This document shows, in pieces, positions 1-8,762 of a stretch of 64,000 bases of DNA. A program made the translations under genes and the position numbers. This DNA is from an uncultured Actinomycetes bacterium (GTDB taxonomy: Bacteria > Actinomycetota > Acidimicrobiia > Acidimicrobiales > Ilumatobacteraceae): NCBI GenBank assembly GCA_903872155.1, contig CAIQJP010000002.1, positions 1-64,000 of the forward strand, read 5' to 3'. The stretch's first letter is position 1. The number at the start of each line of letters is the position of its first letter. The notes under the pieces were generated by a model. That model ran no database searches. It worked only from the letters and a program-made list of their open reading frames with translations, and had not been told where the DNA came from.

Positions 1-411
1 CAATGCCTGACGCTTATCGCCTTTGGTTCGTCCTTGGGCGAGTGCCAATTCAACCTTTGCCCGACCATCTTTGAAATACAAACTCAACGGAATCAGCGCT
101 AAACGTTCTTGACCAACGCGGGCCGACAAACGCGAGATTTCACTGCGATTCAATAACAATTTGCGGGGGCGATTGGGGTCATGTGCACCAACGCCATGGG
201 CGAATTGATATGGCGAAATATGCATTCCTTCAAGCCATACTTCACCATTGTTGAACCGCGCATAGGTATCAACGATCTGCACGTGACCTTCACGCAAACT
301 CTTGACTTCGCTACCTTGCAGCATGATGCCGGCTTCAACCACATCCAAAATGGTGTAGTCGTGACGCGCCTTGCGGTTGCTGGCGATGAGTTTGGTGTCG
401 GTGGCGGACAT
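1..411 (-). CDS. smpB: SsrA-binding protein SmpB (3' end outside window)
   Basis: SmpB binds tmRNA and delivers it to stalled ribosomes for trans-translation. Reading the minus strand from the ATG at 411 gives 137 codons with no stop before the window edge. The protein opens MSATDTKLIASNRKARHDY and continues with the OB-fold core, including GSEVKSLREG and the NPRKLLLNRSE-like segment; these are SmpB hallmarks. The family is usually about 155-160 residues, so only the basic C-terminal tail, which acts in the empty mRNA channel, is missing. It is divergent from mec, with 38 bases between the two starts. No tmRNA gene is visible inside the window. Confidence 0.93.
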   Translation of the reverse strand, partial: MSATDTKLIASNRKARHDYTILDVVEAGIMLQGSEVKSLREGHVQIVDTYARFNNGEVWLEGMHISPYQFAHGVGAHDPNRPRKLLLNRSEISRLSARVGQERLALIPLSLYFKDGRAKVELALAQGRTKGDKRQAL

Positions 412-449
412 GTCGCTGTCAGGTTACGGCATGGGCGACAAGCCAATAC

Positions 450-896
450 ATGTTCGCCGATACAGTGTGCACCGTGGAAGCAAGCCGCGAAGAACTTCAC
501 GTGACACCCGAGGTGTACGACGCAATGGCGGCTTTGGCGCTTGTCGAATACCCGCTTGAAGCGTGTGGGCTCATGGCTGGTGAACCTGGATCGAACGTGA
601 TCACTCGATTCTTCCCGTGTCGCAATATCGATCAATCGGCTCGCATCTACACGATTGACCCGAAAGACCATTTGCGGGCCGAGCGGACAGCCGAAGATGC
701 AGGGCTTGAAATCAGGGGAGTCATGCACAGTCATACTCATACTGAGGCGTATCCGAGCCCAACCGATGTGGCTGCGGCACCCGATCCCGATTGGCATTAC
801 TTGATCGTGACTCTGAAGAGGGAAAAGCCCGAATTGCGTACCTATCGCATCCGAGCAGGGGAAATCACCGAAGTCACACTTGAAACTCGGGGCTAA
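450..896 (+). CDS. mec: Mec-type JAMM/MPN+ zinc metalloprotease
   Basis: This 148-residue single-domain JAMM protein has the full metalloprotease signature: Glu37 in PLEACG, then His93-Ser-His95, seven residues, Ser103 and Asp106. In mycobacteria, Mec hydrolyses CysO-cysteine adducts, releasing cysteine from the sulfur-carrier protein CysO. The cysteine synthase gene follows 94 bases downstream, matching that pathway. The usual cysO gene (a small ubiquitin-like protein) is absent between them. The start is uncertain: GTG at 501 would also give a normal N-terminus for the family, and neither start has a strong ribosome site. The protease assignment is firm; the CysO-cysteine substrate is inferred from the neighbour. 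Confidence 0.85.
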   Translation: MFADTVCTVEASREELHVTPEVYDAMAALALVEYPLEACGLMAGEPGSNVITRFFPCRNIDQSARIYTIDPKDHLRAERTAEDAGLEIRGVMHSHTHTEAYPSPTDVAAAPDPDWHYLIVTLKREKPELRTYRIRAGEITEVTLETRG

Positions 897-950
897 TCCG
901 ACCTTGTGTTCTCATTTCGTCGGAGATTCATTACAATCCTGAGTGGCTTA

Positions 951-968
951 GTAGGGAATTGACCCTAC
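951..968. promoter_or_regulatory. Inverted repeat upstream of cysM
   Basis: GTAGGG and CCCTAC form perfect 6-bp arms around AATTGA. The repeat lies 22 bases before the cysM start, just ahead of its Shine-Dalgarno sequence. A TACAAT element at 932-937 could be a -10 box about 14 bases upstream of the repeat. The position would suit an operator or a leader hairpin; no regulator is identified. Confidence 0.35.
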
Positions 969-990
969 GGCGATCTGGTTGGAGGTGACA

Positions 991-1941
991 ATGATTCCGT
1001 ACGAAAGTGTTCTCGATCTCATTGGCAACACCCCACTCGTTGATGTGAGTCGTTTGTCGCCGAACCCCAAAGTTCGAATCATTGCGAAACTGGAAAACCA
1101 AAACCCCTTTGGGTCGGTGAAAGACCGCATTGCCAAGGCCATGATCGAAGACGCCGAAAAGCACGGTCGCTTGCTTCCTGGTCAAACCATTATTGAGCCG
1201 TCGTCAGGCAATACCGGAATCGCCTTGGCAGCCATTGCTCAAATCAAGGGTTACCCCATCAAGATTTTGATGCCGACCAGTGTGTCCATTGAACGTCGTC
1301 AGATGCTTGAGATCTTTGGCGCCGAAGTCATATTGACTCCTGGCGAAGAAGGTTCGAACGGCGCAGTGGCTCGAGCCATTGAAATGTCGAAGCAACACCC
1401 CGAATGGTGCTTCTTGTATCAGTACGCCAACGATGCCAATCCTCGTGCTCACTACGAAGGCACTGGCCCCGAAATTTTGCGCGATTGCCCCGAAATCACT
1501 CACTTTGTTGCGGGTCTCGGAACAAGTGGAACGCTCATGGGCACGGGTCGTTTCCTGAAAGAAAACAAACCCGATGTCAAGATCATTGCGGTTGAGCCGC
1601 CGCTTGGTGAGAGCGTCGAAGGTTTACGCAACCTTGATGAGGGTTATGTTCCGCCGTTGTTTGACAACTGGCATGGCTTTGACATTCTCGATCGCAAGCG
1701 TGTTGTTCGCCCTCGTGAATCAATTGAGTGGACGCGACGCATCGTGCGTGAGTGTGGCATTTTCGCCGGCATCTCAACGGGTGCAGCTCTCGCTGGGGCT
1801 GCCAAAGTGGCAAGCGAAATTGAAGAAGGAACAATTGTGTTCATCGTGTGTGACGGCGGTTGGAAGTATTTGTCAACTGGCGCCTATACCGACGACCTCG
1901 ATGTGGCCGAAGCTCGCGCCGAAAAGATCATTTACTTCTAA
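991..1941 (+). CDS. cysM: Cysteine synthase, O-phosphoserine sulfhydrylase type (CysM)
   Basis: A PLP fold-type-II enzyme of 316 residues that makes cysteine. The start is the ATG at 991, preceded by GGAGGTGA at proper spacing; the TTG 12 bases upstream is unlikely. Lys44 in GSVKDR is the Schiff-base lysine, and the SGNTGIALA loop binds the substrate carboxylate. It follows Mycobacterium tuberculosis CysM closely, including the GLRNLDEGYVP segment. There the arginine (Arg213 here, Arg220 in M. tuberculosis) recognises the phosphate of O-phosphoserine. The C-terminal GWKYLSTGAY segment is also shared. In mycobacteria the sulfur donor is thiocarboxylated CysO, so the neighbouring mec supports this role, but no cysO is seen nearby. 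Confidence 0.93.
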   Translation: MIPYESVLDLIGNTPLVDVSRLSPNPKVRIIAKLENQNPFGSVKDRIAKAMIEDAEKHGRLLPGQTIIEPSSGNTGIALAAIAQIKGYPIKILMPTSVSIERRQMLEIFGAEVILTPGEEGSNGAVARAIEMSKQHPEWCFLYQYANDANPRAHYEGTGPEILRDCPEITHFVAGLGTSGTLMGTGRFLKENKPDVKIIAVEPPLGESVEGLRNLDEGYVPPLFDNWHGFDILDRKRVVRPRESIEWTRRIVRECGIFAGISTGAALAGAAKVASEIEEGTIVFIVCDGGWKYLSTGAYTDDLDVAEARAEKIIYF

Positions 1942-2052
1942 GAATCGGGATTTCTTTCCGACACCGCACAATTACTGTGGGTGAAGTCGTTTGATACATG
2001 ATGAGTTGCTCTGACGGGCGTCGCATCATCACGTACGACAGATCGGAGACCT

Positions 2053-5000
2053 ATGGGACTGAATATTCAGTATGTGCCTAATTTGGCCACAGCGCTTGAC
2101 CCGGTCGCCGACTTTTTGCAATCGAGTATCGAAGGCGCCGATTTGTTTCAGCGTGAGTACGTCATTGTGCCAACGGCCGGAGTCAAAGCATGGTTAATGC
2201 CCGAGTTGGCCCGTCGCTTCGGCGCGCGACCTGGGTTTGGCGACGGTATCGCGACGAATATCGAAGTCGGTTACGTCGGAATGCTCAATCGCTTGATTGC
2301 CCCCGATCGAGTGATGTCTGACGACCCGTGGTCGATCGATCGAATGACGGCGCGACTGCTCACGATTTTTTCACAGAATCCGAATCATGTGTATTACAAA
2401 GACCTTATTAATCGTTGCGGAGGGCCTCTGCGTGCTGCTCGTCGCATGGCCGACCGCTTTGACCGCTATGCGGTACGACGCCCGGGCATGATCGTGGCCT
2501 GGGAAAATGGATCGCCCATCTTGACTGCTGAATCTTCAACCGAAGTGCTTGACAACGAATATGTCATGCGGGCTTTATCGCCCGAACAAATGCCTCAATT
2601 CGAATTGTGGCGCGACATGCGAGCAGTCATTGATCAACCCAGTTGGCCGATGGTGACTGCGCAACTGTTGGACAGCATTGCGAATGGAACAAAGATTGAG
2701 GGCGTTCCTAGTCGCTTGCTCGTCGTAGGTCTGCAATCGCTTTCGTTGCAGAACCTTCGAGTACTTGAAGCTTTAGGAACTGTGAGCGACGTGCGGGTGT
2801 TTTTGGTACATCCATCGCCTGGACTCGAAAAACATTGGAGTAATGAACTGGCGACATTGCCGTTGACTCGTGGAGTCGTTCCGTTGCGCGAAACAAACTT
2901 TGTTGTTCCAGACGGTGTTGATTCACTCGTTGCTTCTTGGTCGCGTGGTTCGTATGAATTGCAGAAGGTATTGGCTTCGCAAGGCATTCGTCCAGGATTT
3001 GTTGCTAAGCCGCGCAAAGAATCAAAGAGTTTTTTGCATCACTTGCAGAATGTGGTTGCCAATGACCTGAAGGCTGTGCCACGGACTTTTGATGTCAACG
3101 ATCATTCTCTTTTCATTCATCGTTGCCATCACATCTCACGTCAAGTCGAAGTTGCTCACACTGCGTTAATGCACGCTTTCAACGAACTTGACGACTTGCA
3201 GCCTGACGAGGTTGTTATCTTGTGTCCCAACATTGAATCAGCGGCACCGTATCTCGAAGCCATTTTTGATCGATCAGTCAAAGTTTCTTCGGGTCGTACA
3301 ATCACGATTCCGCTCGTCGTTGGTGACCGTTCATTGCGTGAAGTGAGCGACGGTGCCGATTTGCTCAACACATTGTTGTCCGTTTCAATGGGTCGCTTCT
3401 CGGTCGATGATGTGATGGGGCTCGCTACTTCTGCATTGGTTCGTAAGCATTTTGATGTGTCAACCGATTCAGTTGCTTTGTGGTACCGAATTGCTGAGAG
3501 AGCTCGAGTCCGTTGGGGTCTAGACGCACAGCAACGTGTTCATGCGGGGCTGAACGCACCACAAGAAAATGCTCATACCTGGAAAGCCGCGATTGAGCGG
3601 ACGTTGTTAGGTGCAACTCTTCCCGATCAGGCGCCGGCAATTGAGCTTGGTGGGGTAGTGCCGCTCACTGATTTTGAAGTTTCGGATATTCCGGCGATTG
3701 CGCAACTCATTGCAATTTTGGACATTCTTGGAAACCTCGAAAATCAAACGCACAATGCGAACACCGTAGGTCGTTCGTGTGACATGGTCCAAGAAGCACT
3801 GATATCCCTCGCCGGTTCAAATGATCCCGAACTTGAAGCGGCTCTCGAGGCCCTTGACCATGTTCGGTTCGGTATGGGTGGAGAAGAGTCAGCTTCAATT
3901 CCGGTTACCTTTGCAGAATTTGCTGATGTGTTGACCGAGCGGCTGACAACAGCACCCGGTCGTCAGCCATTGCGAACTGGTGCGGTCACTGCGTCGTCAA
4001 CAATTCCTTTACGCAGCGTGCCATTTCGAGTGATCTGCGTAGTGGGCGTGGATGATGGTTCTTTGTCAGTGGGTGAATCTGAAGGCGACGACTTAGTTGA
4101 CGCTCAGCAATTTGTCGGAGATCCTGATGCTCGGGCCGAACAGCGACGAGTTCTGCTTGACGCCGTGATGGCCGCGCGTGAACGACTAATCATTACTTGC
4201 AATGGACGCAGCATTAAGAACAACACTCCAATTCCGTTGGTGACACCGTTGGCAGAATTCGTGGATTTTTGTGGCCGCAACGGAGTCAAGTCATATACAA
4301 CACGTGACGGCGAAGAATGTTCGCAGATTGAAATTGTGCATCCACGACACGCGGCGAGCGAAAAGAATTTTGTCTTGGGCGAGGTAGTGAGCGAGCGTGT
4401 GTGGTCACCAGATGATTCGCTACGGTCACTCGCCGAAGCGATTCAACAACACACTCTTGAAGATGTCGCGGTGGCACAAGGTCAGTCATTCGAAGTTGAG
4501 CGCCAACACATTGTTGCGCTCTCCGATCTTGAACGCGCCTTTGTTAATCCGCTCGATCTCTTCTTGCGTGAAACCCTCAATGTTTTTACCTATCGTGAAG
4601 ATCTCGCGCCAGACGATGCGACTTTGCCCTTGGAATCAAAGAATTTCAAAGAAGTCGCTCGATCTTTCTTGGATGGCCTCTTGGCTGACGGTCCGTCATT
4701 TGATGTTCAAAAATGGCGTCAAACCATTCGGCTGACAGGGCTGCTGCCGGTTGGCGCATTCGGCGAATCCGAATTGCTCACGGCGGAATCGCTGGCACAA
4801 AGTTTTGTTGACAAGGCTGATGAAAATGGTTTCCATCTCACGGACCTTGATACCGCCGATATTGAGTTGCGCTTAGCCGATCAAACTTTGGTGCGTGGAT
4901 CATTGCCAGGAATTGATCTTCGAGCTGACGAACCAGCCTTGGTGTTCACATCTTTCAAGGATGATTTTGATGCGGCGTATTGGAGCGATAAAAGGGCTTT

Positions 5001-5445
5001 GGCGGTTCAATTGTTGACCCTGATCGCTGCTGGTTCGCCTGTTGAGTGTGTCCGTTCAATTCATCAGAAGGACAAAAAGAAGAACCCTGACCTCGGCATT
5101 GCACGCAGAATTCCTATCTCAACCGCGAAACCTATTGTTGATCCTCTGGCTCGAATTGAGATCTTGAAGGAGATGTACTACATCGCTCTTTCGACACCTA
5201 TCGGTCGGTTCAATGGCGCAGTCCATAAGTTGAGTATTGACCGCGATGCTGCTCGGAAATCATTCGATGAATTTGTCCGATCCGAGCGTTATACCAAGTC
5301 GAACGAGTTCATTTGTTTTGGTTCTGATCCAGATTTTGAAGTCGTGTGTGCTCCCGGCGGAGCCATTGAGCAGTACTGGGCGATGGCTGAGAAAGCTTTA
5401 CAAATAGCGCCAGGCACGGGAAAGGAAGCGTACGCAATCTCATGA
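2053..5445 (+). CDS. recC: Exodeoxyribonuclease V gamma subunit RecC
   Basis: A 1130-residue RecC-like protein, the subunit that in Escherichia coli splits the duplex and scans for Chi. It begins MGLNIQYVPNLATALDPVAD and contains an FLQ...YVIVPTAGVKAWLMPELARR stretch typical of RecC N-termini. The inactivated helicase-like folds lack Walker motifs, as expected. It is the first gene of a recC-recB-recD operon: its stop overlaps the recB start in ATGA, and recB overlaps recD the same way, which suggests the three subunits are made in fixed ratio. The ATG at 2053 follows a GGAGAC ribosome site. No actinobacterial Chi sequence can be named from this window. Confidence 0.92.
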   Translation: MGLNIQYVPNLATALDPVADFLQSSIEGADLFQREYVIVPTAGVKAWLMPELARRFGARPGFGDGIATNIEVGYVGMLNRLIAPDRVMSDDPWSIDRMTARLLTIFSQNPNHVYYKDLINRCGGPLRAARRMADRFDRYAVRRPGMIVAWENGSPILTAESSTEVLDNEYVMRALSPEQMPQFELWRDMRAVIDQPSWPMVTAQLLDSIANGTKIEGVPSRLLVVGLQSLSLQNLRVLEALGTVSDVRVFLVHPSPGLEKHWSNELATLPLTRGVVPLRETNFVVPDGVDSLVASWSRGSYELQKVLASQGIRPGFVAKPRKESKSFLHHLQNVVANDLKAVPRTFDVNDHSLFIHRCHHISRQVEVAHTALMHAFNELDDLQPDEVVILCPNIESAAPYLEAIFDRSVKVSSGRTITIPLVVGDRSLREVSDGADLLNTLLSVSMGRFSVDDVMGLATSALVRKHFDVSTDSVALWYRIAERARVRWGLDAQQRVHAGLNAPQENAHTWKAAIERTLLGATLPDQAPAIELGGVVPLTDFEVSDIPAIAQLIAILDILGNLENQTHNANTVGRSCDMVQEALISLAGSNDPELEAALEALDHVRFGMGGEESASIPVTFAEFADVLTERLTTAPGRQPLRTGAVTASSTIPLRSVPFRVICVVGVDDGSLSVGESEGDDLVDAQQFVGDPDARAEQRRVLLDAVMAARERLIITCNGRSIKNNTPIPLVTPLAEFVDFCGRNGVKSYTTRDGEECSQIEIVHPRHAASEKNFVLGEVVSERVWSPDDSLRSLAEAIQQHTLEDVAVAQGQSFEVERQHIVALSDLERAFVNPLDLFLRETLNVFTYREDLAPDDATLPLESKNFKEVARSFLDGLLADGPSFDVQKWRQTIRLTGLLPVGAFGESELLTAESLAQSFVDKADENGFHLTDLDTADIELRLADQTLVRGSLPGIDLRADEPALVFTSFKDDFDAAYWSDKRALAVQLLTLIAAGSPVECVRSIHQKDKKKNPDLGIARRIPISTAKPIVDPLARIEILKEMYYIALSTPIGRFNGAVHKLSIDRDAARKSFDEFVRSERYTKSNEFICFGSDPDFEVVCAPGGAIEQYWAMAEKALQIAPGTGKEAYAIS

Positions 5446-8400
5446 ACGATCTCAATAAAACGTCAGTTCCTTCCGACCTGGTCGCTCTCGATCTCGCAAC
5501 CGAAAAACTAGTGAATGGCCTGGTGATTGAAGCAAGCGCTGGAACTGGCAAGACATACTCGGTTGCCGCACTGGTTGCTCGCGAAATTGCATTACGCGAA
5601 GAATTACGCATTGGCAATATCTTGATCACGACGTTCACCCGTAACGCTGCTGCCGAATTGCGTGACCGAGTTCGACGGCGCATGGTTCAAATTGCCGATC
5701 AGTTAGAGAGCAATTCGCCAGATGACGGTGATGCGATTTCAAAAGCTCTGGCGGACAATCTTGCATCGCGTGCTGACATCATTCGCCGCTTGCGTCGCGC
5801 TGTCGTTGAATTTGACACGGCAACGATTTCAACGATCCACGCCGTTTGTAACAAAGTGCTTGGTCTGGCTGGTCTGCCAACGATGCAACTTGACGGAGAA
5901 GATGCAACCAATCGTTTGGTGCTTGAAGCTGTCAACGATGCGCTCATTGAAAAGGCCGTCGAAAAGAAAATCATCGCTGAAGGCAATGAGGACAGGCTCG
6001 TCGCACTTGTTAAGGCAAAGCTTGGTTCACCACGTGCCGAGTTGTGGTTTGATCGCTCAGGTAAGTCCGTTGAGGAGTTGGCGATCTATGCCGAACTCGA
6101 AAAGGTCGTCGTCGACGCCGTACGTCGCGTCCAAGAAAAGAGTGCTCAATCGCCTTCGTACAACGACCTGTTGCGTCGAGCATCCAAGGTCGTGACTTCT
6201 GGTGAACACCCAGCAGTTGTCCAAGCGTTCAAAGAGCGATATGCATTGGCATTCGTCGATGAAGCTCAAGATACGGACGAGTTGCAATGGCGACTTTTCG
6301 AGAAAACTTTTGATCTAGTTGACGACGATGGTGATCGAGCACTTATTTCTGTTGGTGATCCAAAGCAGGCCATTTACGGTTTCCGTGGGGCAGACGTAGC
6401 GGCTTATGTTAAACACCGCAACGGTAAGCCCATGCGTACATTGGCACAGAATCAACGATCTGATGAACATCTCATCGACGGACTCAACGCGCTCTTTGAC
6501 CAACAAACTTTTGGGCCAGAGATTCAATACATCAAGGTGTCAACTCCTGAGCGTCATGCCGGTTCGGCAATAAATGGAACCGCGCCGTTGACTTTGATTG
6601 ATGTCGGGAACATCACGAACCAAGGCGGACTCGCTCATCCGGTTGCTCGTCGAGTGCTTGAAATACTCGCGAGTTGTTACGTTCCGGTTTCTTCAAAAGA
6701 TCAAAACGGAGCACGCCGTGCTGTCCGACCAGAAGATATTTGTGTTCTGGTCGGCAAGAAAGCAGTTGGCCGCAACATCGAACGAGAACTTCGTCGTTAC
6801 GGCGTACCCGCTGTGAGTAACGGAACTGAATCAGTGATGAAGAGTCACATCGCCTTGGCGGTTCGCTCGTTGCTTGAGGCCATGGAACGAGTCTCTGACT
6901 TGGGACGAACTCGACTTGCGGTCGCGACTCCATTTTTTGGTTACTCGTTAACTGATCCAGAAATTTTGGACGACCAGATGTTGGCAACTTGGCAAGAGCA
7001 AATCGCAACCTGGGCAAACATACTTCGTCGTGCGGGAGTGGCTGCATTAAGTAGTGCAATTTTGCGAGATGTCAATGTTGCCCGTTCGTTGACATCAACA
7101 TCTGATGCCGAGCGCTACTTGGCAGATTTTGCCCACGTGATGGATCTACTTCATGAGTACAGCAAGGGTCGGCCGTGTAGTGCGGCTCACGCTCTTGAGG
7201 TATTCGGGCAACTTGAGTCAATTGAAGACTTGTCTGAAGTGGTGAGTCGACGAGTTGAAAGCGACTCTGCGGCAGTGCAGATTATGACTGTCCACAGTGC
7301 AAAGGGTTTGCAATTCCCTGTGGTTGTCGTAGCAGATCTTTGGAAGACAAATGATGGGAACTCAAAAAGTGCGCCGGTGTATAGCCGAGTGATGGCTGAT
7401 GGGCTGCGGGCACGAGTCATTGATATTGGTTGGGCGATCGGACAAGTTGACCCCAGCACTAAAGAGTCCATAAAGGCCGCTGACGATGAAGAAGACCGTC
7501 GACTTCTGTATGTCGCGCTCACGCGGGCCGAACATCATTTGTCGGTGTTGTATACATCGGGTGTCACTACATCAAAGGGTGTGCTGACCCCGTCAGTCTT
7601 TGACCTGTGCACCAACGTCGAAGAAGCCGTCAAACTCACAGGCAAAGTCGAAAAGCGTGGTGTTGACACTCTGAGCAAAGCCAAGGTTTTCAACCTGTCA
7701 TCGGCAACGCCTGGAGGACCGCTTGATTTGGCACATGCGCCAGCCTCGGTTGTGCAGTCCTATCGCCGAACTTCTTTCAGCGGTATCACTGCGCGTCAAC
7801 AAGACCGTGAAACAGACACACAGAGTTCAGGATTTATGCGTGAATTGGGTGGCCTTGATGAAGCACCGATTGACATGGCTTTGCTTGGAGTGGGCGCGCA
7901 TCAATACGCCGCTCACGATGTGCCGACCGGTTTGCCCGCTGGCGTTGATATGCCTTTGGCGAGAGTGCCAGGGGGGACTTACTTCGGTCGGGTGATGCAC
8001 AAGGTGTACGAAGTCGTCGACACATCAAAGGATTTGCGTGAAGAAGTCACTCGAGCAATTGACATCCACGCCAGTTCGGCTTTGTTGCGTCCATTCCGCG
8101 ATCAATTGATTGAAGGGGTGATTGCTTCGTATCAGACTCCGCTGGGCGCTCCATTCAACGAAAAATCTTTAGCTGATGTAGCTCCGAGTGATCGTTTGAG
8201 CGAGCTCGATTTTGAAATGTCATTGGCGAAACTCAGCCAAGGAGTCTTGGCGAGCGATATCGGCAAGACTCTAAAGTCATGTCTTGAAGCAAGTGATGTT
8301 CTTTACACGTACGCAGATTCACTTTGTGATTCTTCATTTGACATTCCACTCGCCGGACTTTTGAACGGTTCAATTGACGCAGTGCTTCGAATTCATACCG

Positions 8401-8762
8401 ATGACGGCGCGCCACGTCTGTTTGTCACCGACTACAAGACGAATCGTTTAGATAACGATGAAGTCGCATCGTTGATGGATGCCTATGCCCCCAAAGAGTT
8501 AATCCATGCGATGGCACATCATCACTATCCATTGCAGGCTTTGTTATATGGCACTGCGATTTATCGCATGTTGCGTTGGCGCCGGCCAGACCTTGAAGCT
8601 GATGAAGTGATTGCTGGCATTGCTTACTTCTTCGTGCGAGGAATGGTGGGTGCTGATTCGCCAGTTGACGCAAATGGAATGCCGTACGGAGTCTTCCAAT
8701 GGAAAGCGCCAGAAGGCCTTTGGGAGAAACTTTCCAATCTGTTTGCAGGAGATCGACCATGA
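5442..8762 (+). CDS. recB: Exodeoxyribonuclease V beta subunit RecB (helicase-nuclease)
   Basis: A 1106-residue UvrD-like 3'-5' helicase fused to a RecB nuclease. Helicase motifs run in order: Walker A ASAGTGKTYS (residues 31-40), DEAQDTDE near 272, SVGDPKQAIYGFRG, QNQRSD, TVHSAKGLQFPVVVV and RRLLYVALTRAEHH. The C-terminal nuclease carries the metal-binding DYKTNRL near residue 997, preceded by NGSIDAVLR and followed by the QALLYG segment, so both activities look intact. It forms the core of RecBCD, which processes double-strand breaks for RecA loading. The start overlaps the recC stop by four bases. Confidence 0.95.
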   Translation: MNDLNKTSVPSDLVALDLATEKLVNGLVIEASAGTGKTYSVAALVAREIALREELRIGNILITTFTRNAAAELRDRVRRRMVQIADQLESNSPDDGDAISKALADNLASRADIIRRLRRAVVEFDTATISTIHAVCNKVLGLAGLPTMQLDGEDATNRLVLEAVNDALIEKAVEKKIIAEGNEDRLVALVKAKLGSPRAELWFDRSGKSVEELAIYAELEKVVVDAVRRVQEKSAQSPSYNDLLRRASKVVTSGEHPAVVQAFKERYALAFVDEAQDTDELQWRLFEKTFDLVDDDGDRALISVGDPKQAIYGFRGADVAAYVKHRNGKPMRTLAQNQRSDEHLIDGLNALFDQQTFGPEIQYIKVSTPERHAGSAINGTAPLTLIDVGNITNQGGLAHPVARRVLEILASCYVPVSSKDQNGARRAVRPEDICVLVGKKAVGRNIERELRRYGVPAVSNGTESVMKSHIALAVRSLLEAMERVSDLGRTRLAVATPFFGYSLTDPEILDDQMLATWQEQIATWANILRRAGVAALSSAILRDVNVARSLTSTSDAERYLADFAHVMDLLHEYSKGRPCSAAHALEVFGQLESIEDLSEVVSRRVESDSAAVQIMTVHSAKGLQFPVVVVADLWKTNDGNSKSAPVYSRVMADGLRARVIDIGWAIGQVDPSTKESIKAADDEEDRRLLYVALTRAEHHLSVLYTSGVTTSKGVLTPSVFDLCTNVEEAVKLTGKVEKRGVDTLSKAKVFNLSSATPGGPLDLAHAPASVVQSYRRTSFSGITARQQDRETDTQSSGFMRELGGLDEAPIDMALLGVGAHQYAAHDVPTGLPAGVDMPLARVPGGTYFGRVMHKVYEVVDTSKDLREEVTRAIDIHASSALLRPFRDQLIEGVIASYQTPLGAPFNEKSLADVAPSDRLSELDFEMSLAKLSQGVLASDIGKTLKSCLEASDVLYTYADSLCDSSFDIPLAGLLNGSIDAVLRIHTDDGAPRLFVTDYKTNRLDNDEVASLMDAYAPKELIHAMAHHHYPLQALLYGTAIYRMLRWRRPDLEADEVIAGIAYFFVRGMVGADSPVDANGMPYGVFQWKAPEGLWEKLSNLFAGDRP

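Noticed and set aside
150-797. 215-codon minus-strand frame opposite smpB and mec
   Set aside because: It runs against both real genes; SmpB and the JAMM motif are clear in their own frames.
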